NCBI GenBank assembly: GCA_049687495.1
Contig: JBAVJB010000066.1
Location: 1-21,550 of the forward strand
Reading direction: 5' to 3'
Length of the DNA stretch: 21,550 nucleotides
Origin: Salinimicrobium sp049687495
GTDB lineage: Bacteria > Bacteroidota > Bacteroidia > Flavobacteriales > Flavobacteriaceae
In this document: one piece after another, positions 13,626 to 21,223 of the stretch
How the letters are laid out: every line of letters starts with the position of its first letter
Numbering within the stretch: position 1 is the stretch's first letter
Position numbers and translations under genes: made by a program
The notes under the pieces: model-generated
What the model was told of the DNA's origin: nothing
The model's database searches: none
Seen by the model: only the letters and a program-made list of their open reading frames with translations

Positions 13626-14456
13626 ATGGAAACAACATTAACTACCTCTTCAAAAAACCTGAAACAGTTCTTCCTGTTCAGTTTTTTCTTCTCCTGGTTC
13701 GTATGGATCGGGATGATCATTTTTGAACCCGCCGAACAGCTGTTTATCCCGCTTTTGTTCCTTGGCGCCTTTGGGCCTAGTCTTGGAGCCTGCCTGTTGA
13801 TCGCTTTCTCGTCTGATCCTGCTCAAAAAAAAGATTTTTGGAAGCGCCTGCTCGGCTTCAAAAGGGTAAGCCTCAAAAATTATCTTTTCATTTTCCTCAT
13901 TTTTCCCCTGATCCTGAGCGTTGGTTACGGCTGCATGAATTTCTTCGGAATGGAAATCCCTTCATTTTCTTCATTTTTTGAGGGAATAGATTCCATATCG
14001 GGTTTTCTTTACCTGCTGCTCTTCATGCTTCTTGGCGGACCGCTGGCAGAGGAGCTGGGATGGCGCGGATTTGCGTTGCAGCCCCTTCAGGAAAAATTAG
14101 GGCCTCTTAAAGCCAGCCTGCTTTTGGGAAGCATCTGGATCTTATGGCACCTGCCGCTCTTCTTCATTGAAGGCACCTCTCAAAACCAAAAAGGCTTCGG
14201 AATTTCTTTCTGGAGCTGGTCGCTGCAGCTGCTGTTGATCTCCATCATTTTTACCTGGGTCTACAACAATACCCGAAGGAGCATTCTGGCAGCCGTATTG
14301 CTGCACCTCATGGCGAACTTTTTCTATCCTTCAAACCTTGACTGGAGCGGGGAACTGATCTTTACCGGCGTTCGCATATTGATAGTGCTGCCTATCCTGC
14401 TACAGTGGAATAATCAAAAAATACTGCAGACAAAAGCTCCAAAAACTTTGGCCTAA
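13626..14456 (+). CDS. CPBP family intramembrane glutamic endopeptidase (Abi/CAAX protease-like)
   Basis: 276 aa with about eight hydrophobic segments. The three family motifs are intact: EELGWRGF with Glu142, Glu143 and Arg147; WILWHLPLFF with His175; and HLMANFF with His228 and Asn231. These place the active site inside the membrane, as in Rce1-type proteases. Bacterial members process peptides or membrane proteins and some accompany bacteriocin loci, but no bacteriocin gene is visible here. The C-terminal coding end overlaps a strong hairpin (14434-14475). The upstream 66-aa membrane protein could be co-transcribed. Confidence 0.93.
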   Translation: METTLTTSSKNLKQFFLFSFFFSWFVWIGMIIFEPAEQLFIPLLFLGAFGPSLGACLLIAFSSDPAQKKDFWKRLLGFKRVSLKNYLFIFLIFPLILSVGYGCMNFFGMEIPSFSSFFEGIDSISGFLYLLLFMLLGGPLAEELGWRGFALQPLQEKLGPLKASLLLGSIWILWHLPLFFIEGTSQNQKGFGISFWSWSLQLLLISIIFTWVYNNTRRSILAAVLLHLMANFFYPSNLDWSGELIFTGVRILIVLPILLQWNNQKILQTKAPKTLA

Positions 14457-14475
14457 GCCAGTGCTTTTGGAGCTT
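14434..14475 (-). terminator. Hairpin between convergent CPBP and TraB-type genes
   Basis: AAGCTCCAAAA (14434-14444) and TTTTGGAGCTT (14465-14475) are exact 11-bp complements. An inner TGGC/GCCA stem (14449-14452 and 14457-14460, loop CTAA) extends the structure across the CPBP stop codon. Read on the minus strand it is followed by TTTT, so it could end the S41-TraB transcript; on plus no T tract follows. A terminator role is inferred. Confidence 0.55.
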
Positions 14476-14505
14476 CCTGAAAGTTAAAACAGTGATTAGA
14501 GAGGT

Positions 14506-14526
14506 CTCAAAAATGTCATTTTTGAG
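14506..14526. repeat. Perfect palindrome built on CTCAAAAATG (TraB-type gene 3' end)
   Basis: Arms 14506-14515 and 14517-14526 are exact reverse complements around a single T. It covers the stop codon of the minus-strand TraB-type gene and sits between two convergent genes. It has the same arms as the palindrome at 5104-5126. Confidence 0.85.
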
Positions 14527-15280
14527 CCTTCATAAAATTAAGGTCCCGGACAAGCTCGATCTTTTCATTTCTTGCCTGTAAGGAGTCAACAAGACGGTTC
14601 CTGTGGTTGGCGCCAACCAGCAACAGGACTTTCTTTCCGGGATTGTTTTCAACCAGTTGCAGTGCATTTTTGGTGATCTGCAGGTCACGATTATTGTTGA
14701 AGCTGGAATACTCCTCATAAATACTGTTTTTGAAGAGGCTGTCTTCCAGTTGATACTGTCTTCCGGTAAGGCTGTCATACTCCCCATTGATCATTTCTTC
14801 TGCAGAATAATTCAGCGCGATGCGTTGCTGGTTCTTCTGAAGTTCAGGAATACCAAGGGCTTCATAACGGCTTATCAGCAGGGAATCCTGGCCCATATCG
14901 CGCTGTAGCCTCTTGATGCGTCCCATTTGCGTAGTGGAGTCCACGAACATTTTGCGGTTCACCGTTTCATTTTCCACCTGTTGGCTGTAAAAATCGATCC
15001 CGCTGGTCTTGTTGGGAAAGGAATCTCTTACCCTTATCATTTCAATAGGATAAAAAACGTCCAGGCTGTCGCTGTCAAGCTGCATGTCTATAGGGCGTAT
15101 TTCCACCCCAATAACATCAGGATCATAAGCTTTTACGGTGGCCAAAAGGTCATCGTAAGTGTAATTCATGTTCATCTCGTGCGCCCCGTGAAGGGTTGGC
15201 AGCACAAGAACTTCTGTGGGTTCTTCAGAATTGCAGGCCGTCAAAAGGGCCAATGCTAAAAGCAAGCTGATTTTTCTCAT
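14516..15280 (-). CDS. TraB/ChaN-fold lipoprotein, unknown function
   Basis: 254 aa. Lipoprotein signal MRKISLLLALALLTAC with Cys16 and an acidic NSEEPTE after it. The body fits the TraB/TIKI/ChaN/EreA-like superfamily: an N-terminal beta-strand plus LPTLHGAH (His31, His34), VIGVEIRPID at about 55-64 (the conserved Glu), and near the C-terminus VLLLVGANHRNRL (His226). Some members are metal-dependent proteases (TIKI) or haem-binding (ChaN); the activity here is not known. The middle part (70-200) is helical and rich in charged residues. The start overlaps the S41 peptidase stop by 4 nt (ATGA), so it is probably made together with that exported protease. Confidence 0.8.
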   Translation of the reverse strand: MRKISLLLALALLTACNSEEPTEVLVLPTLHGAHEMNMNYTYDDLLATVKAYDPDVIGVEIRPIDMQLDSDSLDVFYPIEMIRVRDSFPNKTSGIDFYSQQVENETVNRKMFVDSTTQMGRIKRLQRDMGQDSLLISRYEALGIPELQKNQQRIALNYSAEEMINGEYDSLTGRQYQLEDSLFKNSIYEEYSSFNNNRDLQITKNALQLVENNPGKKVLLLVGANHRNRLVDSLQARNEKIELVRDLNFMKAQK

Positions 15281-16620
15281 TTTTGGAAGGTTTGCAGTGC
15301 AGCCTCTAATGCCACATCTTTTTGGTTGATAATATTTTCTGCGGAAGGATTTATTTCAATATCGGGAGGAATGCCTATGCCGATGAATTCGGTGCCGTCG
15401 ACCATGAGATCGCGTTTTGAACACACTGCACCCATTCCGCCGAAGGGGAGTTCAAAGAACAATGGTTGTCCTGTGCTGCCGCCGGTGGTTTGTCCTATTA
15501 CCGGGCCGCGGCCCATGGCTTTAAAGGCAGCCAGAAAATCCTCGGCTGCCGAGTAAGTATCGGGACCGGCAAGCACCACTACTTTTCCTTTAAAAGTGGG
15601 TTTTTTGTAAGGCTTCCAATCGGCCTGCTGCCTCTCCAGCTCATCGGGCTCCATCCCCCAGGCCCGCATGGGCGGCCGATATTTCCTAATGACACTGTTC
15701 GCGGTCAAAAATGTACTGTCGGTAAGATATCCCAGCAGCTCATAGCCGTTGTTCGAATTTCCGCCGCCATTCTTGCGAATGTCGATGATGAGCTGCTTTG
15801 GAAGCGGTACCTTCTGGAAAATTGAGTCGAGGTAACTCACCAGGCGCTCGTCATTAAAGGTATTGATCCTGAGCAGGCGAGTGTCTTTATTCAGTTTTTT
15901 ATACTCAAAACCCTGAGCCATCGGGAAAGGATTTTTTCGCTGTTCCCTTTGAAAATTGGCAGTAAAGGTTTTGCCTTTAGGGGTTTTTAGCTGCAGCTGC
16001 ACCGGTTCCTCGAGCGGGCCCTGCGTAAGGAAAAAGGAGTAAACACGGGCGGTTTTGTCCTGCGGGGTGCTATAGCTAACATAAGGCACAATGTTCACTT
16101 CGGTATATTGCTGTACGGCCATGCCGTTGATCTTTAGGATCTCGGTGCCCGGCTGCAGGTCTTTGTAAGCAGCGTTTGGGCTGGTAAGATCGGTGATAAG
16201 CACCCGATCATCCACAAGCCTGGTGCGGATAGGTACTGTGCTGTACAGCGAATCCCAAAGGGGCTGTGGGGCGATGACCATACTGTGCCCGTCGTTGAGC
16301 TGTTGGTAAAAGTTGGATAGAATCTTATAATACCCGGTTTTGGTTTTGGTTTCCATCACCTTCGGAAGGAACGCGTAATAAATGCTGTCCCAGTTTTTCT
16401 GCGGAACAAGGTCGAAGTTGGCAAAGTTAAATTTGGCTTCGGCCCAGGCTTTGCTTAGCCCGGCGATCTTATTGGCTTCAGAAAATTCCTCTCCAAAATG
16501 CGATTTTTCGAACACTTTTTTATATGCCTGTTTATAGGCGGTACTGTCAAAAGTTTGAGCAGCTGCAGTTCCGCAGAAAACCAGCATCCATAATAAACTT
16601 AAAGCAAAATTTTTTTTCAT
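15277..16620 (-). CDS. S41 family peptidase, secreted
   Basis: 447 aa from the ATG at 16620. A longer frame to 16725 exists, but its extra 35 residues precede a clear Sec signal peptide (MKKNFALSLLWMLVFCGTAAAQ), so I reject it. It contains a QLNDGHS segment (His), a PDZ-like region around LQPGTEILKINGMAV, then the S41 tail-specific protease core: LLRINTF, IIDIRKNGGGN and LAGPDTYSAAEDF with the putative catalytic Ser357, followed by GQTTGGSTGQP and GIGIPPDIEI. Such proteins cleave periplasmic or extracellular substrates. A DIRxNxGG motif and Ser in TYSAAE are standard. First gene of a two-gene unit with the TraB-type lipoprotein. Confidence 0.93.
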   Translation of the reverse strand: MKKNFALSLLWMLVFCGTAAAQTFDSTAYKQAYKKVFEKSHFGEEFSEANKIAGLSKAWAEAKFNFANFDLVPQKNWDSIYYAFLPKVMETKTKTGYYKILSNFYQQLNDGHSMVIAPQPLWDSLYSTVPIRTRLVDDRVLITDLTSPNAAYKDLQPGTEILKINGMAVQQYTEVNIVPYVSYSTPQDKTARVYSFFLTQGPLEEPVQLQLKTPKGKTFTANFQREQRKNPFPMAQGFEYKKLNKDTRLLRINTFNDERLVSYLDSIFQKVPLPKQLIIDIRKNGGGNSNNGYELLGYLTDSTFLTANSVIRKYRPPMRAWGMEPDELERQQADWKPYKKPTFKGKVVVLAGPDTYSAAEDFLAAFKAMGRGPVIGQTTGGSTGQPLFFELPFGGMGAVCSKRDLMVDGTEFIGIGIPPDIEINPSAENIINQKDVALEAALQTFQK

Positions 16621-16638
16621 ATCTTCAGTAAAAGCCGT

Positions 16639-16646
16639 TAAAAATA
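16639..16646 (-). promoter_or_regulatory. Possible -7 element of the S41 peptidase gene
   Basis: Minus strand TATTTTTA (16646-16639), 18 nt before the ATG at 16620; a TTG on minus at 16664-16662 is 15 bp away, a little short. Only suggestive. Confidence 0.3.
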
Positions 16647-16691
16647 CAATAAAACCCTTTTCAATTAACAGTGAACAATAAACAATGATCA

Positions 16692-17297
16692 ATGAACTTA
16701 TTTCCTGAAGAGAATTTATTGCCACGGGAAGGGGAGGTGCTTTACTTCGGAAAAATAATGTCGGCAGCTGAAGCAGATCATCATTTTCAGCAGTTGCTGG
16801 AAACCAGTGAATGGCAGCAGGATGAGGTGATCATCTTCGGAAAAAGGATAGTGACCAAAAGGGAGACGGCCTGGTATGGCGAAGAAGAGTTTGAGTATAC
16901 TTATTCAAAGATTACCCGGAAAGCTAAACTCTGGACTCCGCAATTACTGGAGCTGAAGCAGCTGGTGGAGCGGGAGACGGGGCTGGAATTCAACTCTTGC
17001 CTGCTTAACCTGTACCACAGCGGCGAAGAAGGTATGTCGTGGCATGCTGATGCTGAAGCCGAACTGGGAAAACAGCCGGCCATCGCTTCGGTAAGCCTTG
17101 GCGCCGAACGAAAATTCATGTTAAAGCATAAAGCTTCAGGCGAAAAGGTTTCTTTGCAGCTTGAGAATGGAAGCCTGCTGCTCATGCAGGGCGAGACACA
17201 GCGCTACTGGCTGCACAGCCTTCCGAAGACAAAGAAGGTGCAGGCGCCGCGTATCAATCTCACCTTCAGAAATATTAAAAAATGGAATAACCGGTAA
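16692..17297 (+). CDS. AlkB-like 2-oxoglutarate/Fe(II) dioxygenase
   Basis: 201 aa. Oxidative demethylase family repairing alkylated bases such as 1-methyladenine and 3-methylcytosine in DNA or RNA. All metal and cosubstrate residues are visible: His118 and Asp120 (GMSWHADAEAELG), His175 (WLHSLP), and RINLTFR (187-193, with the Arg/Asn that bind 2-oxoglutarate). The segment NSCLLNLYHSGEEG resembles the ALKBH2/ALKBH3-type subgroup more than E. coli AlkB. No neighbour of ada type is present, so regulation by the adaptive response is not indicated. Its 3' end overlaps the glutaminase gene tail-to-tail by 23 nt. Confidence 0.93.
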   Translation: MNLFPEENLLPREGEVLYFGKIMSAAEADHHFQQLLETSEWQQDEVIIFGKRIVTKRETAWYGEEEFEYTYSKITRKAKLWTPQLLELKQLVERETGLEFNSCLLNLYHSGEEGMSWHADAEAELGKQPAIASVSLGAERKFMLKHKASGEKVSLQLENGSLLLMQGETQRYWLHSLPKTKKVQAPRINLTFRNIKKWNNR

Positions 17298-18189
17298 GCG
17301 TTGTAAGCCTCTCCAGGGCGGCCATGCCCAAAGCCGAATTTCCCTTTGGGTTGAGCGGGGGACTCCACACGGCAACCGAATAATGCTGCGGATGAAGTGC
17401 GACTATACCGCCGCCCACGCCACTTTTTCCCGGCAATCCCACCTCGAAACTGAATTCCCCCGCCTCGTCATAAAATCCGCAGGTTTGCATGAGGGCATTG
17501 ATCCTCTTCACCTGCCGGCCGGTAAGTAATTCCCTTTCTGAATCCAGTAAGCTTCCGTGGTTGGCAAAAATGATAAAAGATTGCGCCAGTTCCCGGCAGG
17601 ACATGGCGATGGAGCACTGGTGAAAATAGAAATCCAGCACTTCTTCCACGTCATTCTCGATATTTCCGAAGGATTTCAGATAGTTCACCATCGCGTAGTT
17701 GCGATAGCCTTCCGCAGCCTCAGAAGCTGCTACTTTTTCATCAAAATCAATGCTGCTGTCATTGGTGATCTCGTGCAGAAAGGCCAGCAGCGCCGCTTTG
17801 GGATTGGAAAAAGAGGAAACCAGAACATCGGCCACTACAAGGGCACCCGCATTAATGAAAGGATTCCGAGGAATTCCTGAATCATTTTCCAGCTGCGAGA
17901 GGGAATTGAAGGGGTCGCCCGAAGGTTCCACGCCCACCCGGTTCCACAGGTCGTCACCGATCATCTTCATCGCGAGGCCCAAGGTAAACACCTTAGAAAT
18001 GGACTGAATGGAAAAGCGTTCATTGCTGTCCCCAAAGCTGTAATTTTTGCCGCTGCAGTCGTAGAGGTGCATACCGAATTTTGAGGCCGGTACTTTGGCA
18101 AGTTCGGGAATATAGGCCGCGACCTTGCCCGACGGCTGTACATCGGCAAATTCCTGCTGGATCTGGTTGAGGATTGTTTGCAGTTCCAT
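17275..18189 (-). CDS. glsA: Glutaminase (GlsA/GLS type)
   Basis: Hydrolyses glutamine to glutamate and ammonia. 304 aa, near the 308-310 aa of E. coli enzymes; no C-terminal STAS or ankyrin extension. The beta-lactamase-like Ser-x-x-Lys catalytic motif is at Ser63-Lys66 (SIQSISKVFTL). Also present are EPSGDPFNS, NPFINAGA (with Asn113), MVNYLK with the conserved Tyr, and GKSGVGGGI at about residue 260. Only one nt separates its ATG from the pepE stop, so pepE-glsA form an operon. The 3' end overlaps AlkB's by 23 nt. Confidence 0.96.
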   Translation of the reverse strand: MELQTILNQIQQEFADVQPSGKVAAYIPELAKVPASKFGMHLYDCSGKNYSFGDSNERFSIQSISKVFTLGLAMKMIGDDLWNRVGVEPSGDPFNSLSQLENDSGIPRNPFINAGALVVADVLVSSFSNPKAALLAFLHEITNDSSIDFDEKVAASEAAEGYRNYAMVNYLKSFGNIENDVEEVLDFYFHQCSIAMSCRELAQSFIIFANHGSLLDSERELLTGRQVKRINALMQTCGFYDEAGEFSFEVGLPGKSGVGGGIVALHPQHYSVAVWSPPLNPKGNSALGMAALERLTTLTGYSIF

Positions 18190-18190
18190 C

Positions 18191-18898
18191 TTAGTTAAGC
18201 TCGTTCAAAAGACTGTCCGTTTCCAGTTCGTAAGGCTCTTTGCCGGTCTCAAAAATGCGGGCAGAAAGCTTTCCTTTTAATTTGATGTCATTTTCTTTCA
18301 CCTCCAGCCAGCTGCCTTCGCGAAGCCCCACCACGGGCTGGGTGTTGAACTGGTGAAATTCTTTGATCCTGGTCTCCCGGGTTTCCCCTTTGTGCGTTGA
18401 GTTAGGATCGGGATCCAAATAATGCGGATTTATATTAAAAGGCACAAATCCTAAGGTTTTAAAGCTGGGCGGGTAAACAATAGGCATATCGTTAGTGGTC
18501 TTCATGGTGAGCCCGCCAATGTTAGTGCCGGCACTGGTGCCCAAATATGGAGTACCCTCAAAAATGGCATTTTGAAGAGGTGCTAAAAGTTCGTGCATGT
18601 AAAGCTGTTGCACCAGCAGGAAGGTATTGCCGCCGCCGGTGAATATCCCTTCAGCTTTGGCAACAGCCTCAGCTGCGTCTTCAAATTCGTGAATCCCTTT
18701 CACCTTTTTTCCCATCTTTTCAAAGGCCTTCGAGGCTAAAGCGGTGTATTCCGCATGAGAGATACCACCCGGCCGTGCAAACGGGATGAACAGGATTTCG
18801 TTACAGGCTGAAAAATGAGAATTTAATTCGGGAAGCAGGTATTCCAGATATTCCTGCCCATGAAGGGTAGAGGTACTGGCGAGGATGAGGTTTTTCAT
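18191..18898 (-). CDS. pepE: Peptidase E (alpha-aspartyl dipeptidase)
   Basis: Cleaves N-terminal Asp-X dipeptides in the cytoplasm; serine peptidase family S51. 235 aa against 229 in Salmonella. The catalytic Ser122 is in GTSAGTNIGG; Asp137 (TTNDMPI) and His159 (NINPHYLDPD) are at spacings matching the Salmonella triad (Ser120, Asp135, His157). FTGGGNTF precedes. Starts the operon with glsA; both products release glutamate/aspartate-family amino acids, so the pair could serve amino-acid salvage. The coding sequence contains a near-copy of the CTCAAAAATG palindrome at 18557-18576, and a further single site at 18248. Confidence 0.95.
   Translation of the reverse strand: MKNLILASTSTLHGQEYLEYLLPELNSHFSACNEILFIPFARPGGISHAEYTALASKAFEKMGKKVKGIHEFEDAAEAVAKAEGIFTGGGNTFLLVQQLYMHELLAPLQNAIFEGTPYLGTSAGTNIGGLTMKTTNDMPIVYPPSFKTLGFVPFNINPHYLDPDPNSTHKGETRETRIKEFHQFNTQPVVGLREGSWLEVKENDIKLKGKLSARIFETGKEPYELETDSLLNELN
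18557..18576. repeat. Intragenic near-palindrome in pepE
   Basis: Left arm CTCAAAAATG (18557-18566) is exact, spacer G, right arm CATTTTGAAG lacks one T compared with the full form. It encodes QNAIFEG on the minus strand. A copy in the L,D-transpeptidase gene also codes for NAIF. Confidence 0.6.
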
Positions 18899-18916
18899 GT
18901 AAAATGCGATTTTGTG

Positions 18917-18924
18917 TAAAATTA
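18917..18924 (-). promoter_or_regulatory. Probable -7 element of pepE-glsA
   Basis: Minus strand TAATTTTA (18924-18917) followed by C, one base off TAnnTTTG, 18 nt upstream of the pepE ATG. No clear -33 TTG. Confidence 0.4.
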
Positions 18925-18995
18925 AGGAATTGTTTTTAGGGATTAGTGATTGGTGAGAAGGGATTGGTCTTTCAGAAAGTAAATAGATTTTGAAC

Positions 18996-19108
18996 CGTCT
19001 TTGCGATTGAGGCTTTAGCCGAAAGAAGCAATCTCATGTTTTGAAAAAGAATCAAATCGTATTCTGCATCTAAAGCGACAGATTGCTTCGCTATCGCTCG
19101 CAAAGACG
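18996..19108. repeat. Long imperfect inverted repeat, copy 1 (CGTCTTTGCGA family)
   Basis: Begins with CGTCTTTGCGA and ends with TCGCAAAGACG; an inner pair GAAGCAATC (19025-19033) and GATTGCTTC (19081-19089) makes it a long hairpin. The loop region carries ATTCTGCATCT-TAAAG-like sequence. No open frame of substance. An interspersed element of this type is common in Bacteroidetes spacers. The short flank 18925-18995 shows nothing I recognise. Confidence 0.8.
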
Positions 19109-19123
19109 AACTCGACTGCATTC

Positions 19124-19267
19124 CGTCTTTGCGAGTGAGTCCCGAGGTTTCGGGACGACCGAAGCAATCTCAAGTTTTGAAAAAGAACTTGAAGTGTGAT
19201 GCTGCACTTGTGTAGCTAAAGATTGCTTCGCTCCGTCCGTCTACCGGCGGCCAGGCTTGCAAAGACG
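19124..19267. repeat. Long imperfect inverted repeat, copy 2
   Basis: Starts CGTCTTTGCGAG, ends GCAAAGACG; inner arms GAAGCAATCT (19161-19170) and AGATTGCTTC (19220-19229). A small hairpin TCCCGAG-GTT-TCGGGA-like (19140-19154) lies in the left arm. It repeats copy 1 in tandem after a 15-nt gap and contains the same TTTTGAAAAAGAA segment. From 19268 to 19424 the spacer is AT-rich with a loose -7-like TAGATTTTG at 19394, and nothing else recognisable. Confidence 0.8.
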
Positions 19268-19424
19268 TTCTATGAAATTATTCTTACCTTCTTTAAATCT
19301 TCCATAATTTCTAATCAACCAATTAACTACTCACCAATAACAAAGCACTCTTTTTAACAATTCTTTATTCGGAAATTAGATTTTTCTAAACAATAGATTT
19401 TGTTCCTTTAAGAAAAGCCAATCC

Positions 19425-20216
19425 ATGAAGACCTTTTTGAGTATCAGTATTATGTTTTTGTTTCTCAGCGCTTCGGCACAGGATCGGGTGCTGGTGAATG
19501 GAGAGATTACCGTTCCTGTAGGAGAAGATCCCGACGGGATCGCGGTGGTCAACAGTACGGCCATGAGAGCAACGGTGGCCGATAATACCGGCCGCTTCCA
19601 AATGCGCGTGGCAAAAGGCGATACCCTTAATTTTTCATCCTTGCAGTTCCAGGATTTTACCGTGATCATTGATGAAGGGGTGGTCAAGACCCGAAAGCTG
19701 CACGTTTTTATTTCTGAAGCCGTGACCGAGTTGCCCGAAGTGGTGGTGACGCCTTATGACCTCTCAGGAAACGTGCGGGTAGATGTGCAGATCATTCCGG
19801 TGGCCGAACCAAAACTGCCCACAAAAACGGCGGCAGAGATCAATCCGTACGACCATGAATTCAGGCCAGATTCCCTGGTTTCTCCGCAAAATCCGGCGAT
19901 GAGGACGGGAATGATCTACAGCGGTGCTAATCTGGCGAATATCTTCAGGCATATCTTTACTCCGCGGAATACCTTGACAGATATTGACAAAGAGGAAAAT
20001 CTCGAGGAGGAATTGCTGCAGCTTCAGGGCGATGATTTTTTTGAGGAGCAGCTCAATTTGCAGGAGGAGGAGCTCAAAAACTTCGTTTACTATGTAGAAG
20101 ACCACGGCTTAACAAGGGAGATGCTGCAGCCCGAAAATGAGATGCAGCTCATCGAGTTCCTTGTCGCCAAAAGTCAGGAGTTCAAGAACAGTCAACAGCC
20201 CACAATTGATAAATAG
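19425..20216 (+). CDS. Secreted CarboxypepD_reg-like domain protein, tandem paralog A
   Basis: 263 aa. Sec signal peptide (hydrophobic 4-15, cleavage near SASAQ at 15-19). Residues 20-110 look like the beta-sandwich regulatory domain seen at the N-terminus of SusC-type receptors: a GRFQMRVAKGDTLNFSSLQF stretch, then LPEVVV (103-108). After that comes TPYDLSGNV. There is no TonB plug or barrel. The C-terminal half (about 170-255) is acidic and helical, with EEELLQLQGDDFFEEQ and FLVAKSQEF. The same layout is found in the next gene, and at ~30-40% similarity by eye they are paralogs. I do not know the function; such proteins are probably periplasmic. No lipobox seen. Confidence 0.75.
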   Translation: MKTFLSISIMFLFLSASAQDRVLVNGEITVPVGEDPDGIAVVNSTAMRATVADNTGRFQMRVAKGDTLNFSSLQFQDFTVIIDEGVVKTRKLHVFISEAVTELPEVVVTPYDLSGNVRVDVQIIPVAEPKLPTKTAAEINPYDHEFRPDSLVSPQNPAMRTGMIYSGANLANIFRHIFTPRNTLTDIDKEENLEEELLQLQGDDFFEEQLNLQEEELKNFVYYVEDHGLTREMLQPENEMQLIEFLVAKSQEFKNSQQPTIDK

Positions 20217-20254
20217 CCTTAGGAAATTAACAGATTTACAAAGAATGATCGGTT

Positions 20255-20291
20255 CCTGTAAGGCTTGATTTACAGGATATTCATAATTTTT
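20255..20291 (+). promoter_or_regulatory. Short hairpin and possible promoter before paralog B
   Basis: CCTGTAA (20255-20261) pairs with TTACAGG (20270-20276). A TTG (20265-20267) lies in the loop, and TAATTTTT (20284-20291) is a weak -7 match 16 bp later. With only 15 nt from there to the ATG at 20307, paralog B may have its own promoter. A terminator role for the hairpin is unlikely, as no T tract follows directly. Confidence 0.3.
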
Positions 20292-20306
20292 TCTTTTCTT
20301 TAGCAG

Positions 20307-21125
20307 ATGAAACAGCCACTTCTTCTTATCATTTCCCTGTTCTTCTGCGGAATTTCTTTTGCCCAGACACAGGTGCGAACCGAACTAAAGGGGAACATTA
20401 AAGTTCCTGCCGGTGCCGAAGCAGACGGAATTACCATTTTCAATAAAACCGCTAACAAAGGAAGCGTTGCCGATCGAAAAGGAGATTTCGAGATCCCGGC
20501 CCGTCTCGGGGATTCCCTTTATTTTGCTGCGGTACAGTTCAAGGAACTGCTCGTGGTGGTGGATGAGAAAGCCATGGAATCACAGCGGCTGCTGGTCGAG
20601 ATAAAAGAGGGAGTTAACCAACTTCCCGAGGTTGTTGTTAGAGATCATGACCTTACCGGAAATGTCGCTGCAGATGTTGATAATATAGAAGTAGTTGCCC
20701 TGGACCTGCCGTCCTTGTCAGCAGCAGATATCGCAGCCATGTATCCCAATTGGTTCCCTGCTTCTGACGGGCAGTCTAAAATTGGCAATCCTGCTGTAGC
20801 CGGTGGCGGTGGGGGAGGATTGAAAAATGGTGCAAATCCTTTAGCCATCATAGGTATGGCGCTCGACCTGCTGATTCCTGATAAACCAAAGGTCAAAAAA
20901 GAACCTGAGGTGTTTATTGGAAGAATAGAACTTGAAAAACAGGTGAGAGAAAAATTCGATGATGAGTTTTTCGCTGATGTTTTGAAGATAGAAAAGAAAG
21001 AGATCAGCAAATTCTTTGATTTCTGCGAAGCTAACGGCTTTCCGCGGGAGCTGCTAAAGGATGAGAAAGAAATGAACCTCATAGAATACCTGCTGAAGCA
21101 AAGTGAGCTGTATAGAACGGCTTAG
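20307..21125 (+). CDS. Secreted CarboxypepD_reg-like domain protein, tandem paralog B
   Basis: 272 aa. Sec signal peptide with cleavage near SFAQ-T (about residue 20). Regulatory-domain-like beta region 24-105 with SVADRKGDFEIPARLGDSLY, then QLPEVVV (105-111) and DHDLTGNVAADVD, closely matching paralog A. A glycine run sits at about 166-171 (AVAGGGGGGL), followed by a hydrophobic NPLAIIGMALDLLIP (176-190). The C-terminus FFDFCEANGFPRELLKDEKEM...IEYLL matches FVYYVEDHGLTREMLQ...LIEFLV of paralog A. The hydrophobic glycine-linked insert is specific to B. Function unknown; the pair probably acts together. Confidence 0.75.
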   Translation: MKQPLLLIISLFFCGISFAQTQVRTELKGNIKVPAGAEADGITIFNKTANKGSVADRKGDFEIPARLGDSLYFAAVQFKELLVVVDEKAMESQRLLVEIKEGVNQLPEVVVRDHDLTGNVAADVDNIEVVALDLPSLSAADIAAMYPNWFPASDGQSKIGNPAVAGGGGGGLKNGANPLAIIGMALDLLIPDKPKVKKEPEVFIGRIELEKQVREKFDDEFFADVLKIEKKEISKFFDFCEANGFPRELLKDEKEMNLIEYLLKQSELYRTA

Positions 21126-21149
21126 AGATTCAAAATTCAAGATTTAAAA

Positions 21150-21205
21150 TTCCAAATTCCAAATTCCAAATTCCAAATTCCAGATTCCAAATTCCAGATT
21201 TCGGA
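21150..21205 (+). repeat. 7-bp tandem repeat (TTCCAAA)n
   Basis: Eight units: TTCCAAA x4, TTCCAGA, TTCCAAA, TTCCAGA and a decayed TTTCGGA. It lies 25 nt after the stop of paralog B. The last unit and the following TTTCC are drifting copies. A direct repeat of AATTC-like sequence precedes it (21127-21149). Not a CRISPR: there are no spacers. Confidence 0.9.
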
Positions 21206-21223
21206 TTTCCCTCACAAAGAGGT

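Noticed and set aside
13366..14456. Bacteriocin/immunity locus suggested by the CPBP protease and small membrane protein
   Set aside because: The 66-aa protein has two membrane helices and a basic tail but no leader peptide with a double-Gly site, and no transporter gene is nearby.
16621..16725. N-terminal extension of the S41 peptidase
   Set aside because: The ATG at 16620 gives a standard signal peptide; the extra 35 residues precede it and run into the divergent AlkB gene.
21150..21205. CRISPR array
   Set aside because: Units are 7 bp and contiguous, with no spacers, and no cas gene is in the window.
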